Positions 48,937 to 57,861 of a stretch of DNA of 64,000 nt are shown here, piece after piece. The notes below the pieces were generated by a model. It worked only from the letters and a program-made list of their open reading frames with translations, searched no databases and was not told the origin of the DNA. Made by a program: the position numbers and the translations under genes. Within the stretch, counting starts at the first letter, position 1. The number at the start of each line of letters is the position of its first letter. Location of the stretch: assembly GCF_011801145.1 (NCBI RefSeq), contig NZ_CP046172.1, positions 4,154,001 to 4,218,000 on the forward strand, written 5' to 3'. This DNA comes from Nocardia arthritidis (GTDB lineage: Bacteria > Actinomycetota > Actinomycetes > Mycobacteriales > Mycobacteriaceae).

Positions 48937-50096
48937 CGCACTCCTACGTGTTCGGTTGCGGGCGAGACGGTTTCGACACCGCGGAAGCCGCGGACCGTCC
49001 GGCCGCCCCAGGCCCGCACCAGCGGCAGCTCGATCCAGGTGAAGGCCAGCCAGGACAGTGGCAGCGTGATCGCCAGTGCCAGCAGGAAATAGACGGCGAT
49101 GGCCTGCGGTGAGTCGCTGGGGCCGTGCAGCAGGTACACGTTCAGGAAGTGCAGCACGCTGAAGTGGATCAGATAGAACGCGAACGAGATCTCGCCGAGC
49201 AGCACCGGAATCCGGGCGCGCAGCACGCTGGGCGCACCGGCCAGATCGCACTGCGCCGCGGCGGTGATCAGCAATGCGCACGGCACGATCAGGGCGACGC
49301 GCTGGCCGTAGAGCACCGGAATATTCAGTGCGAGAAGGTATCCCACGATCAGCGTCGGGATCGCGAGCCGGAACCGGATGCGCGGGAACTGATGGAAACG
49401 CACCAGCCTGGCCAGGATCATGCCCACCAGGAAGTCCGGAATCCGGGTGGGCGGGAAGACGTAATCGAACCAGTACTGGACTCCGGAGACGGCGGGCTCG
49501 TTGGTGAGCCGCTGGCCGCCCATCGGCAGTAGCCCGCTGACCGCCGGTATCGCCAACTCGACGAAAAGGGTTGCCGCCAGCGCGATCCACAGCCCGCGCC
49601 GGTGCAGCCTGACCAGCCCGAGCATCAGCGCAGGGAATACGAGATAGAAGAATCCCTCCGCCGCCAGTGACCAGCCGGGGGCGTTCACCGCGAAGTTCAG
49701 CGGGTAGTCCGGCACCCACACCTGCAACATCGCCAGGTACAGCACGGTTTTCCGCAACGAGAAGTCGTGCAGGTGCATCACGAACACCGCCAGCGCGCAC
49801 GTGATGTAGTACAGCGGCAAGATTTTCACGAACCGCCGCCGCCAGAAGGCCGGGGGCGAATCGGTTTCGCGGGCCGACCAGGCGATGACGAACCCGCTCA
49901 GCACGAAGAAGAAGGTGACGCCCGCACCACCGGCCTGGCTCACCGCGCGGTAATAGTCGCCCTGTAGGGCGGCATCCCGTAGCAGCGGCAGCTCCGGTAG
50001 CGCGGTATGGAATGCGAAGACCGCCAGCGCGGCGGGGAAGCGCAGGCCGGTCAGCGAATCCAGGCGCAGGATGGCGGGTTTCGCGGTTGCCCTCAT
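48933..50096 (-). CDS. Membrane acyltransferase (OafA/YrhL, acyltransferase 3)
   Basis: A 387-residue protein from ATG 50096, overlapping the epimerase stop as ATGA. It has about ten membrane helices. The family signature is present at the start (LDSLTGLRFPAALAVFAFHTALP, with the catalytic His in FAFH), FFFVLSGFVIAWSARE and SLAAEGFFYLVFPAL. Acyltransferase 3 proteins move acyl groups from CoA in the cytoplasm to sugars or antibiotics, sometimes during export. Within this operon it probably acylates the cyclitol product. Confidence 0.9.
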   Translation of the reverse strand: MRATAKPAILRLDSLTGLRFPAALAVFAFHTALPELPLLRDAALQGDYYRAVSQAGGAGVTFFFVLSGFVIAWSARETDSPPAFWRRRFVKILPLYYITCALAVFVMHLHDFSLRKTVLYLAMLQVWVPDYPLNFAVNAPGWSLAAEGFFYLVFPALMLGLVRLHRRGLWIALAATLFVELAIPAVSGLLPMGGQRLTNEPAVSGVQYWFDYVFPPTRIPDFLVGMILARLVRFHQFPRIRFRLAIPTLIVGYLLALNIPVLYGQRVALIVPCALLITAAAQCDLAGAPSVLRARIPVLLGEISFAFYLIHFSVLHFLNVYLLHGPSDSPQAIAVYFLLALAITLPLSWLAFTWIELPLVRAWGGRTVRGFRGVETVSPATEHVGVR

Positions 50097-50875
50097 GAGG
50101 CGGCGCTCCCTCCGGATCGGGCGCGGAATGCCGCGCGGGCCCAGGCGATATCCCTGATGAGGGCGGATTCGCTTGCGCGGTAGTCGTTTTCGAGAAGCAC
50201 GGCGACGGGCCGGTGATGAGGGAGGAGTTGGTGGGCGATCAATTCGCTCAGCGGTGGTGCGCCCGGCGCGGTCGGCGCCTTCACGTGGATGTCGGAGTGC
50301 AGGCACACCGTTTCGGCGAGTGCGAACATCTCGGGGATGGCATGTCCGGCGTCGACGAGATTGCCGGTATCCACCACGATGGTCAGCTCCCGTGCGCCGG
50401 TCAGCCGATACAGCAGCGCCAGATCGGCTGCGCCGAGGCCGGATTCGGAGGCGACGCCGATGCCGAACCGCCGCGCATACGTCGCGGCCGCCGCGAGGAA
50501 TTCGGCCGCGATCCGCAGCTTCGCGGCGTCGGTGACGGCACTCGCCCGGAAATTGGGTATATGCACGGTAGGGATGCCGAGCTCGGCTGCGACCTGAATC
50601 GCCCTCTCGACCAGCCGGAGGCAGTGTGGGGCGAAATCACCGGAGCCGCCGAACATTCCGACATCGTTGACATGATTCACCGCGAGCACCGGGACCTCGA
50701 CACCGGCCATGGCCCGCGCCGTCTCCCGCAGCGTCCGTGGATCGTCCAAGCGCGGGCCGCGATGCGCACCACCGAAATCGAGGTGTACGCGGGCGATGCC
50801 GTGCCGCAGGGCGCGCAGGATGGCGATACCGCGGTCGGTGTCGAGCCGCCACTGCGGCAGCGCCAGCGCGGTCAT
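50093..50875 (-). CDS. TIM-barrel sugar isomerase/epimerase (AP endonuclease 2 fold)
   Basis: A 260-residue protein of the xylose isomerase-like superfamily. Strand-end motifs include RVHLDFGGAHRGP, VLAVNHVNDVGMFG, IPTVHIPNFRAS, GVASESGLGAADL and IVVDTGNLVDAGH, with metal-binding Glu, Asp and His in the last three; CLHSDIHVKAP and VLLENDYRASES complete the barrel. By context it is comparable to the 2-epimerase AcbO of acarbose synthesis, which acts on 2-epi-5-epi-valiolone 7-phosphate. That parallel rests on operon content and fold, not on close sequence recognition. Confidence 0.82.
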   Translation of the reverse strand: MTALALPQWRLDTDRGIAILRALRHGIARVHLDFGGAHRGPRLDDPRTLRETARAMAGVEVPVLAVNHVNDVGMFGGSGDFAPHCLRLVERAIQVAAELGIPTVHIPNFRASAVTDAAKLRIAAEFLAAAATYARRFGIGVASESGLGAADLALLYRLTGARELTIVVDTGNLVDAGHAIPEMFALAETVCLHSDIHVKAPTAPGAPPLSELIAHQLLPHHRPVAVLLENDYRASESALIRDIAWARAAFRARSGGSAAS

Positions 50876-51984
50876 GCGGCCGCGCCGATCGTGACGGCCG
50901 CCTTGATCACCCGTTCACCGCGAAAAGCGCGCTCGCCCCGCAGAATCGCGGTGAGCAGTTCGGCCGCCGTCGCCAGATCCGTCTCATGTGTGACGAGCGG
51001 GCCGTAGCCCGCTGGATCGGCGTCGAGTTCGGCGGCCGCCGCCGCGAGGTGCGAATTGGCGACGCCGCGGTGGCCGAACACCGTGAGCGGTGCGGCGAAC
51101 GGTCGCGCGAAGCGTTCGGCCCGTGGCGGATTCGGCTCGCCACCGCAGTTGTATGCGCGAATCCTGGCGATGTCGAGTGCGCCCGCGTTCGTCGCGATGC
51201 GGCCCGGCGCCAGACCGCCGTGCACGTCGACGAACAGTTCGGCGCGGATAGTGGCGTCGAGCGTGACGAGTGCGGGCACCGTCGCGGTGCGCGGCGTCGC
51301 CAGCAGCCCGGCCACCGGGCCCGCCGCCCGGCTCAGCGCGCGTGGCAGGCCCGGATCATCGTGGCGCAGTGCGATATCCGCGCTACCGTGCCGATCGGAC
51401 CAGCGCAGCCCGCGATCGGTGTGGTGGATCTGCACGATGGTGGTTTCGGGATGCCTGCGCCGCCAGAAGTGCGCCGCGAGGTGACCGATGATGCCGTCGC
51501 CCCAGATCACCAGCGTCCGTGGCGCCGCACCGAGCACCGCGCCGGTGATGTCGTAGCTGTACAGCACCGAGGCGAGCGGTTCGATCAAGGCGGGCAGCGC
51601 CCCGGACGGATATGCGGGCAGCGTGAGCACCAGTCCGCCGGTGACCGCCGCCGCGGGGATGAGCGTCCGCTCGGCCCACAGCCCGTCGACATTGTGGCCG
51701 AGCAGGAACGAATCATCGTGCGGATGAGTCGGATTCACGATGACGACGGCGCCGGGAGCGGGTCCGGTCGTGCCGGGCCCGGTGGCGAGCACCCGCGCGA
51801 TGCCCTCGTGCCCGAGCACGGGCGCGGGATCGCTGCGCAGGCGGGCCAGTATCTGTAGGTCCGTGCCGCAGATCCCGGCGACCAGCGGTTCGAGCAGCAG
51901 TTCGCCGGGGCCGGGCCGGGGAGTCGGCCGTTGCCGCACCGCGATGCCGTCCTCCCCGTCGCGTACCAACGCTAGATGCGTCAC
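50872..51984 (-). CDS. MDR-type dehydrogenase, cyclitol operon
   Basis: A 370-residue protein starting at GTG 51984, overlapping the ROK gene stop. GICGTDLQILARL and LGHEGIARVL are the catalytic-zinc motifs, and VIWGDGIIGHLAAHF the nucleotide loop. The structural-zinc four-Cys loop seems absent. The enzyme resembles cyclitol or 2-deoxy-scyllo-inosamine dehydrogenases such as AcbL. It is likely to oxidise a hydroxyl on the phosphorylated or free C7 cyclitol. Confidence 0.82.
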   Translation of the reverse strand: MTHLALVRDGEDGIAVRQRPTPRPGPGELLLEPLVAGICGTDLQILARLRSDPAPVLGHEGIARVLATGPGTTGPAPGAVVIVNPTHPHDDSFLLGHNVDGLWAERTLIPAAAVTGGLVLTLPAYPSGALPALIEPLASVLYSYDITGAVLGAAPRTLVIWGDGIIGHLAAHFWRRRHPETTIVQIHHTDRGLRWSDRHGSADIALRHDDPGLPRALSRAAGPVAGLLATPRTATVPALVTLDATIRAELFVDVHGGLAPGRIATNAGALDIARIRAYNCGGEPNPPRAERFARPFAAPLTVFGHRGVANSHLAAAAAELDADPAGYGPLVTHETDLATAAELLTAILRGERAFRGERVIKAAVTIGAAA

Positions 51985-52979
51985 CGGGCCACCGCCAATT
52001 CGCCGCGCAGCATCCGGGCCGCGCCGCGCATGCTGTCGATTTCGCCGGGGGCACAGAGCTTTACGTGACGGGTCAGCCACTCCTCGTCACGCCCGCGGTC
52101 GGCATAGGACCGGCGCTCGGCGAGCAGCCGGAACAGTTCGGCTCGATAGAACTCGCGCAGGTTCTCCACCACGCCGCCGCCGAGTCCGACCAGATCCAAT
52201 TGCGGTGTGGTGTACCACAATCCGCGCAAGAATTCGGCGATCGGCGCGACCGCGACGCGTAACACGCGCAGCGCCAGCCGATCCCGGGCCGCGAGCCGCT
52301 CGGTGAAGCCCGCGGTGAAATCCGGGCCGCAGTCGAGCCCGACGGTGGCGGCCACCTGCTGGATTCCAGGCCCGGATGCGATCGCGCCGATATGTCCGCT
52401 GGCGCCGCAGCCGCAGCGCGGGGCCGGGTGCAGCTCGTCCGAGAGCGGCGCGGTCAAATGACCGACCTCGCCCTGCAACCCCCATTCGTCCACCGGGATC
52501 GTGCGGCGGGCGAAATCGGCACAGCGGTAGGCGATTCCGCTGCTGACGGTGAGATATCCGATCAGCCGTGCGGTGGACGGGGCGAAGCGCGCGAAATCGG
52601 CGAGGCCCGCGGTGAGGTCGTTCACGAGATACCACCGGACGTCGGGACGGCGCTCGGTGAGCGCGTCGACCAGCCGGAACTGATCTCGGGCCGCACCCCA
52701 CAGCGGTGCGGAACCGTAGACGATGCCGCGGGTCTCGTCCATCGCCGCACCGCACGACATGGCCACGACCGCATCGGAAGGTGTTCGGGCGCAAAGGAGT
52801 TCGACGAGCTCACGGCGCAGCTCGGCCACCGTGCGGTCCGGTCGGCGCAGCAGGCTCGGCGCCGGGAGACAGGTGACGACGGGGCTCGGGCCGGTCGCGT
52901 CGGTGAGGCGCAGCCAGGTTCCGCCGAGGTCGATCAGGTAGGTGGCGTTGCGGCCTCGGACGCGCTGCTCAGTCACCAT
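51981..52979 (-). CDS. ROK-family sugar/cyclitol kinase
   Basis: About 332 residues from ATG 52979 (GTG 52976 is an alternative). The actin-fold phosphate loop is YLIDLGGTWLRL, the conserved Glu-x-Gly-His element GEVGHLTAPL is followed by the metal motif CGCGASGHIGAIASGPGI. Catalytic Asp in YLVNDLTAGLADF is present. ROK kinases phosphorylate sugars; AcbM-type members phosphorylate the C7 hydroxyl of 2-epi-5-epi-valiolone. Position next to an HAD phosphatase and a valiolone synthase-type gene supports such a role. Confidence 0.87.
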   Translation of the reverse strand: MVTEQRVRGRNATYLIDLGGTWLRLTDATGPSPVVTCLPAPSLLRRPDRTVAELRRELVELLCARTPSDAVVAMSCGAAMDETRGIVYGSAPLWGAARDQFRLVDALTERRPDVRWYLVNDLTAGLADFARFAPSTARLIGYLTVSSGIAYRCADFARRTIPVDEWGLQGEVGHLTAPLSDELHPAPRCGCGASGHIGAIASGPGIQQVAATVGLDCGPDFTAGFTERLAARDRLALRVLRVAVAPIAEFLRGLWYTTPQLDLVGLGGGVVENLREFYRAELFRLLAERRSYADRGRDEEWLTRHVKLCAPGEIDSMRGAARMLRGELAVAR

Positions 52980-53634
52980 CCGGGACCGCTATCCGCACGG
53001 CGTCGCCGGTGAGGTCGAGCGCCACATCGGCGAAATCCGCGATTCTGGTCAGCGTGCCGTCGAATTCGGTGATCGCGCCGACGACGACAGTTGTCGCGCC
53101 GCTGGCGATTCCGGCTCGCACGCCGGCCACCGAATCCTCGAATACGGCGCACTCGCCGATCTCGACGCCGAGCCTGCGGGCCGCCATGAGGTAACCCTGC
53201 GGGTCGGGTTTGCCCGCGGTGATGTCGTCGGCGCTGATGAGGATATCGGGCAGCGGGACGCCCGCGGCCGTCATCCGGTTCACCGCGAGCGTCCGGCTGG
53301 CCGAGGTGACCACCGCCCAGAGGTGAGATGGCAAGCGCCGCAACAGCTCCCGCGCGCCCGGCACCTGCCGCAGACCGGTGGTCTCGGTCTCCTCGTACGC
53401 GACGAGGCGGGCCGTCTCCGCCGCGGCCAATTCATGGTCGCCGAGGAATTCGTGCACGGTGGCGCGGGTCGGCCTGCCGTGTGCGAAGGCGATGACCTCA
53501 TCGGCCCGCAGACGGTGTTTCGCCGCGAAATCGGTCCAGGTCTGTTCGACGAGCGCACTGGAATCCACCAGCGTGCCATCCATGTCGAACAGCAGCCGGG
53601 TCGCCCGCAGTTCGACCATTTGCCGGGGCGTCAT
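52969..53634 (-). CDS. HAD-superfamily phosphatase (beta-phosphoglucomutase-like)
   Basis: A 221-residue HAD enzyme overlapping both neighbours. Motif I is LLFDMDGTLVDSS, motif II VVTSASRTLAVNR, motif III Lys in ITAGKPDPQGYL, and motif IV VFEDSVAGVRAG. The helical cap is of the C1 type. It could dephosphorylate a cyclitol or sugar phosphate (compare AcbJ) or shift a phosphate. The coupled kinase and phosphatase suggest a phosphorylated intermediate between them. Confidence 0.9.
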   Translation of the reverse strand: MTPRQMVELRATRLLFDMDGTLVDSSALVEQTWTDFAAKHRLRADEVIAFAHGRPTRATVHEFLGDHELAAAETARLVAYEETETTGLRQVPGARELLRRLPSHLWAVVTSASRTLAVNRMTAAGVPLPDILISADDITAGKPDPQGYLMAARRLGVEIGECAVFEDSVAGVRAGIASGATTVVVGAITEFDGTLTRIADFADVALDLTGDAVRIAVPDGD

Positions 53635-54374
53635 CCGGCGACACCCAGCGGGCGCGATTGGGATACCGGCAGGCCGTCGGTGATCGATTGCCAGCCGCCG
53701 CCCTTTTCGACGATGAACACGTCACGGGCGAATCCGGCGCCCTTCGCGCGGGCCAGATCGGTTGCGAACGGGCCGAAGTCGGCGGGCTGCATATAGCCGC
53801 TGTAGTCGAAATCGGGCGCCCGGCGGGCCCGGATTCCCGGCGATTCCACCATCCCTGCGGGCATGACCTGGGCGAACCGAATGACGTCGGCGTCCTCTTC
53901 CTGTGCGACGGAACCGATCAGCGAGGCGGCGGCGGCCTTGGTCGCGGCGTAACCGGAGCGGGCCGGACCCGCGTTGTAGACCACCTCGGACGAGACCGAG
54001 AGGAATACGCCGGGTTTCGCCGCGCGCAGCGCCGGAATGGTGGCCTGCAGGGTGAGCCACAGCCCGTGCACATTGATATCGAGCTGGTCGCGCCAATCCT
54101 CCTCGCCGACGTCGAGGAAATTCTCCCGCCGCAGCGTGTAATAGATCGCCGAATAACACACCAGCTCGACCCGCGCCGGCACCGTTGTCGTGAGCACCTT
54201 GCGCGCCTGCGCCGGATCCCGGAAATCGAGCTGCTCCCAGCGCAATTCCGCGGCGCCGTCGCCGACCGGTTCGGATCGGCTGTAAACGGTCACCTCGTGG
54301 CCGAGCGCGGCCCACGCGTCGGCGATACCACGGCCGATTCCGGTGGAACCGCCGACGACCAATGCCTTTGCCAT
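53631..54374 (-). CDS. Short-chain dehydrogenase, cyclitol operon
   Basis: A 247-residue SDR starting at ATG 54374 after GAAGGAG. The nucleotide loop is VVGGSTGIGRGIADA, the catalytic Ser is in LSVSSEVVYN and Tyr/Lys in GYAATKAAAA. In acarbose synthesis the SDR AcbN reduces a cyclitol ketone; this may do the same. The C-terminal segment VEKGGGWQSITDGLPVS is typical for the family's closing strand. It follows the cyclase gene by 15 bases. Confidence 0.9.
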   Translation of the reverse strand: MAKALVVGGSTGIGRGIADAWAALGHEVTVYSRSEPVGDGAAELRWEQLDFRDPAQARKVLTTTVPARVELVCYSAIYYTLRRENFLDVGEEDWRDQLDINVHGLWLTLQATIPALRAAKPGVFLSVSSEVVYNAGPARSGYAATKAAAASLIGSVAQEEDADVIRFAQVMPAGMVESPGIRARRAPDFDYSGYMQPADFGPFATDLARAKGAGFARDVFIVEKGGGWQSITDGLPVSQSRPLGVAG

Positions 54375-54389
54375 GACTGCTCCTTCGTT

Positions 54390-55628
54390 TCAGCCCGCGG
54401 TGCGCGCGGAATCGTCGAAGTGCGCCGGGAAGCGGACCTCGACGGTGGCCAGATACTCCAATCCGGCGTGCAATTCCTGCGGTGTCAGGTCGTTGACGAA
54501 CAGGTGGTGGCCGATGCCGACCGGCAGCGGCAGGCGCTGCTGACCGTCCCGGTGCCGGACGGTGTCCTCCAGCGCGGCGTCGAGAATGCCGGGCCGGGCC
54601 AGCACCTCGTTCCACAGCGGCAGTTCCAGCGCGCGCATCACCCGGAACACCCGGGCCGCGTCGGCCTCGGTGATGTAGCCGCGCCGCATGCCGATCGCGG
54701 TGGTCAGCGCCATATCGATGGAGACTGCCTCGCCGTGCAGCAGCTCGGGCAGTGCATGCATCTCGATGGTCGGACTGAAGGTGTGCCCGTAATCGACACA
54801 GCGCTCCAGCGTCGCCTCCCAGAGATTCGGCTGCAATTCCTCCAGCATCAGGTGGATGGATTCGGCGATAATGGTGCGCGCCGCCCGGTCCAATTCCGGG
54901 GTGCTGCCCTGGAAATGGTCGGCGAGCACGTCGCGGCCCGAGTTCTCCAGCAGTTCGAAGAGTTCGCGGGACTTTATCAGCGCCATTTTGAGTATTTCGC
55001 CGAGGCCATTGCTGATATGTCTTCGTTGCAGTGTGCGCAGGAAAGTCCGGTCGAGTAGCGTGACATCGGCGTGCTGATAGGTGCCGAGCCGGTTCTTGCC
55101 GAGTTTGTAATTGATGCCGGTTTTCACGCCGACGCCGGCGTCGACCAGGCCGATCAGTGTGGTCGGTATCCGGATATAGGGTGTGCCGCGGCGGAATATG
55201 CTGGCCGCGAATCCGACGACATCGGTGAGCACACCGCCGCCGATGGCGACGACGGGTTCGCGGCGGCGGTCGATGCGGAAATCGTTCATCGCGTCGACGA
55301 CGGCGGTCACCGAATCCCAGCGCTTGACCGTCTCGTCCGCGGTGACGGGGACGATCTGTGTTTCGATACCGTTGGCCTCGAAGAAGTTCCGGATGCGGTC
55401 ACCGTGTATGGCCGCGACGTTCGTATCGATGACGACCAGGCGGCGGTCACCGGGTGACATTTGCCGTCCCGGTAGGCCGAACAGTGCGGTGTCGTTACCC
55501 GGCCCGAACAAATCGTCGGCGATTCGCACCTGGTATTCGATTTGCTTGACCGCCTCCACGGTCCAGCTCAGATCGGTGGTTTTGGAACAGACCAAGCCAT
55601 GCTTGGAGCTGACGAGATTTTGCATCAT
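54390..55628 (-). CDS. Sugar-phosphate cyclase, 2-epi-5-epi-valiolone synthase type
   Basis: A 412-residue member of the dehydroquinate synthase superfamily, starting at ATG 55628 or 55625 (weak ribosome site). NAD and metal motifs are clear: VAIGGGVLTDVVGFAASIFRRGTPYIRIPTT, GLVDAGVGVKTGINYKLGKNRLGTY, GLGEILKMALIKSRELFELLE and CVDYGHTFSPTIEMHALPELLHGEAVSIDMALT. The N-terminal extension and the RRGTPYIRIPTTL style distinguish sedoheptulose 7-phosphate cyclases from AroB. I favour EEVS over the gadusol/mycosporine type (DDGS), because the other genes match cyclitol pathways and no O-methyltransferase follows. It leads the operon. Confidence 0.88.
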   Translation of the reverse strand: MMQNLVSSKHGLVCSKTTDLSWTVEAVKQIEYQVRIADDLFGPGNDTALFGLPGRQMSPGDRRLVVIDTNVAAIHGDRIRNFFEANGIETQIVPVTADETVKRWDSVTAVVDAMNDFRIDRRREPVVAIGGGVLTDVVGFAASIFRRGTPYIRIPTTLIGLVDAGVGVKTGINYKLGKNRLGTYQHADVTLLDRTFLRTLQRRHISNGLGEILKMALIKSRELFELLENSGRDVLADHFQGSTPELDRAARTIIAESIHLMLEELQPNLWEATLERCVDYGHTFSPTIEMHALPELLHGEAVSIDMALTTAIGMRRGYITEADAARVFRVMRALELPLWNEVLARPGILDAALEDTVRHRDGQQRLPLPVGIGHHLFVNDLTPQELHAGLEYLATVEVRFPAHFDDSARTAG

Positions 55629-55960
55629 CCAGTACCCATTCGACGATCGCAGACAAATTGGTGAAGCGTATTTCGAATCGGCCCGATACCCCCAACGTCA
55701 TCGTTGATGTTCGACCGGATCTGACATCACCCGGAACGCTAACGCAACTTTGTGTCAGCCGCATAGCGCCAAACGTATATGTGATCGAGATCTCTTCCAT
55801 ATGGAATGGTTACCAAGGGTTGGGTAATTAAGGGTAGGGTAATTTCCGATAAGTCCGGATCGGGTAATTCGCGCGTATTGTAACCACTGAATTTTCAGCG
55901 CGCGGCAGCGTGTTGTTTCACCACTGTAAAACTATTTCCCGGAAATCTGCGGAGTTTATG
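55629..55960. promoter_or_regulatory. Promoter region of the cyclitol operon with GGGTAATT repeats
   Basis: About 330 bases without a credible gene. GGGTAATT occurs three times in the same orientation (55822-55829, 55837-55844, 55862-55869), 15 and 25 bases apart, in an AT-richer region. Repeats of this kind often bind a regulator. The region contains the promoter for the minus-strand cyclitol operon and the downstream end of the FAD oxidoreductase gene. Confidence 0.45.
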
Positions 55961-57103
55961 TCAGCGGATCGAGGTCTCGGCGTACGGCCGGTTGTCGAGC
56001 ACCCGCTGGTAGCCGAAACGACTCAGATCCAGCGTGCGGAACTCGCCGTGGCGGACCAGTTCGGTCAGCGCCCGCCCGACGCCGAGCGCATGCATCAGGC
56101 CGTGGCCCGAAAAGCCGCATGCCAGTAGGAAATTCGCCGGTCCACGCGGATTCGCGCCGAGAATCATGCTGCCGTCCAACCGATTCTGATCGTAGTGGCC
56201 CGTGGTGGTGGCGCGCAGGCGCAGCCGGTCCAGTGCGGGCAATCGGTGGGCCAGCGCGGGCCAGACGACGCGCTGGAAATAGCCGCGGCCGCCATCGTCG
56301 CCGAATTGTGCGAAATCGACCAACCCGGTGGACAATCCGTCACCCTGTGGCCGAACAGCCAGCCCGGCAGGGTCTTTCACGAACGGCAGGTCCGAAAGGT
56401 CGACGGGCGTTTCGATCTGGTGCTCCCACCGGCGCATCGGCTCGACCGGCACCGGCATGCCGACTCCCGCCGCGAGTTCGGCCGCCCAGCAACCGGCCGC
56501 GTCGATGAAGACCTCGGCCGCGCGCGGGCCGGAGACCAGTCGAGCCGCGCGGACGACACCGTCGCGAACAATGAAGTCGCACACCCGCTCTCGCTGGAAT
56601 TCGGCGCCGAGCCGCTGTGCGGCGGCACGCAGACCGGACAGCATGGCCCACGGATCGAGCCAGCCGTCATCGGGGGAGTGGACCGCCCCGGCGAGATCCC
56701 GGATCTCCAGCGCCGGGAATCGCGCGGCGAGTCCGGCGGGCGTCAGCCAATCGGCGCGCACACCATTGTCGAGTTGCCGCGCATGCGCCGCCGCCAGCCG
56801 GTCGGCGTGGTCCGGTCCGGCGATGAAGAGATATCCGTTCGGTCGCCAATGCAATTCGGGCGCGCCGGCCCCGACGAATTCGCGCCAGTCGGCGACGACC
56901 GTCAGGGTGTATTGCGTGAGCGCGATATGCTCCGGCAGCGAAAACAGCTGCCGCACACCGCCGGACGCGCGGGGCGTTGCCGCGTGCCGATAGCTCGGAT
57001 CCGGCTCGACCACCAGCACCCGCAGGCTCGGCTCGGCGCGCAGTAGCTGAACCGCGGTGGCGCAGCCGATAATTCCGCCGCCTGCGATGAGGACGTCGAT
57101 CAT
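55961..57103 (-). CDS. FAD-dependent amine/amino-acid oxidoreductase (DAO family)
   Basis: A 380-residue flavoprotein starting at ATG 57103, overlapping the GntR gene stop as ATGA. The FAD motif is VLIAGGGIIGCATAVQLL with VVEPD at the end of strand two. TPRASGGVRQLFS resembles sarcosine/glycine oxidase-type sequences. A C-terminal CGFSGHGLMHALGVGRALTELV closes the FAD site. It would oxidise a small N-methyl or amino compound. The coupled regulator suggests induction by that substrate. Confidence 0.9.
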   Translation of the reverse strand: MIDVLIAGGGIIGCATAVQLLRAEPSLRVLVVEPDPSYRHAATPRASGGVRQLFSLPEHIALTQYTLTVVADWREFVGAGAPELHWRPNGYLFIAGPDHADRLAAAHARQLDNGVRADWLTPAGLAARFPALEIRDLAGAVHSPDDGWLDPWAMLSGLRAAAQRLGAEFQRERVCDFIVRDGVVRAARLVSGPRAAEVFIDAAGCWAAELAAGVGMPVPVEPMRRWEHQIETPVDLSDLPFVKDPAGLAVRPQGDGLSTGLVDFAQFGDDGGRGYFQRVVWPALAHRLPALDRLRLRATTTGHYDQNRLDGSMILGANPRGPANFLLACGFSGHGLMHALGVGRALTELVRHGEFRTLDLSRFGYQRVLDNRPYAETSIR

Positions 57104-57786
57104 CGTGCCGCCGTATTCGTCGCGGCCCTGGTGTGCGCGAGGTGGTGGCGCAGCGCGGCCTCGGCGGCATCGGGATCGCCCGCCGCGATCGCCTCGGCGA
57201 TGGCGCGATGTTCCGCGAGCAGCGCGGGTGCGGTCTCGGGCGACGGATAGTGTTCGCGCGGCCGCGCCCCGGCGAGCAGATCCAGTTGCAGCCGCATCAT
57301 CCTTTCCAGCATGAAGTTGCCGGTGGCGGCCGCGACCGCGAGGTGGAAGCGCACGTTCTCCGACCAGTCGCCGTCGGAGCCCGCGCACGCGGCGAGCACC
57401 GCCTGCCGCGCCTGCTCGCCGGCGCGGGTGGCAGCGAGCCGGACGACCTGTGTTTCCAACAGTTCTCGGGCCTCGAGGATGTCGGCGATCACCGACTCCT
57501 CCAGCCGCAGGATCACCCCTTCGGTAGGTAGGGCCGCGGCGAGATTGTCGGCACGCAGGTGGCGGCCGCCGCCCGCGCGCGACCGCACGATGCCGCGCAT
57601 CTCCAGCACCCGGATCGCCTCGCGGAGCACGTTCCGGCTCACCCCGAGCCGCTCGGCGAGGTCGCGCTCGGCGGGCAGGCGCGCGCCCGGCGCCAGCTCA
57701 CCGGCGGCGATGAGCGCCAGCACTTGCCGGACCACCGATTCGTAGCGCCGCTCGCTCGGAACTTTGTCGAACAGGTCCGCGTCCAT
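57100..57786 (-). CDS. GntR-family regulator (FadR/FCD type)
   Basis: About 228 residues from ATG 57786, selected for the GGAGG seven bases upstream. The winged helix reads YESVVRQVLALIAAGEL, LPAERDLAERLGVSRNVLREAIRVLEMRGIV. The FCD effector domain has EARELLETQVVRLAATRA, FHLAVAAATGNFML and AEHRAIAEAIAAGDPDAAEAALRHHL with the metal-binding His residues. It probably represses the co-transcribed oxidoreductase and the divergent DUF885 gene. Confidence 0.92.
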   Translation of the reverse strand: MDADLFDKVPSERRYESVVRQVLALIAAGELAPGARLPAERDLAERLGVSRNVLREAIRVLEMRGIVRSRAGGGRHLRADNLAAALPTEGVILRLEESVIADILEARELLETQVVRLAATRAGEQARQAVLAACAGSDGDWSENVRFHLAVAAATGNFMLERMMRLQLDLLAGARPREHYPSPETAPALLAEHRAIAEAIAAGDPDAAEAALRHHLAHTRAATNTAAR

Positions 57787-57800
57787 GCGGTGTCCTCCAT

Positions 57801-57826
57801 AATTGGACAACTGGGTCACCCAATTG
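57801..57826. promoter_or_regulatory. Candidate GntR operator
   Basis: Between the divergent GntR and DUF885 genes lies TGGGTCACCCA (57812-57822), a perfect odd palindrome, within AATTGG and CCAATT half sites (57801-57806 and 57820-57825). FadR-type regulators bind dyads of this size in such positions. Confidence 0.55.
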
Positions 57827-57861
57827 TGCACTCAGATGTTGGACAGCGGAAGGCGTATGCC

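Noticed and set aside
54390..55628. Cyclase as housekeeping dehydroquinate synthase (AroB)
   Set aside because: No aroC, aroK or other shikimate genes are adjacent, the N-terminal extension and motif style fit sedoheptulose 7-phosphate cyclases, and the operon encodes cyclitol-type enzymes.
55495..55800. Minus-strand 101-residue frame starting MEEISITYTFG upstream of the cyclase gene
   Set aside because: It overlaps about 130 bases of the cyclase N-terminus in another frame, and that part of the cyclase (SWTVEAVKQIEYQV) looks like genuine family sequence, so the overlapping frame is probably spurious.
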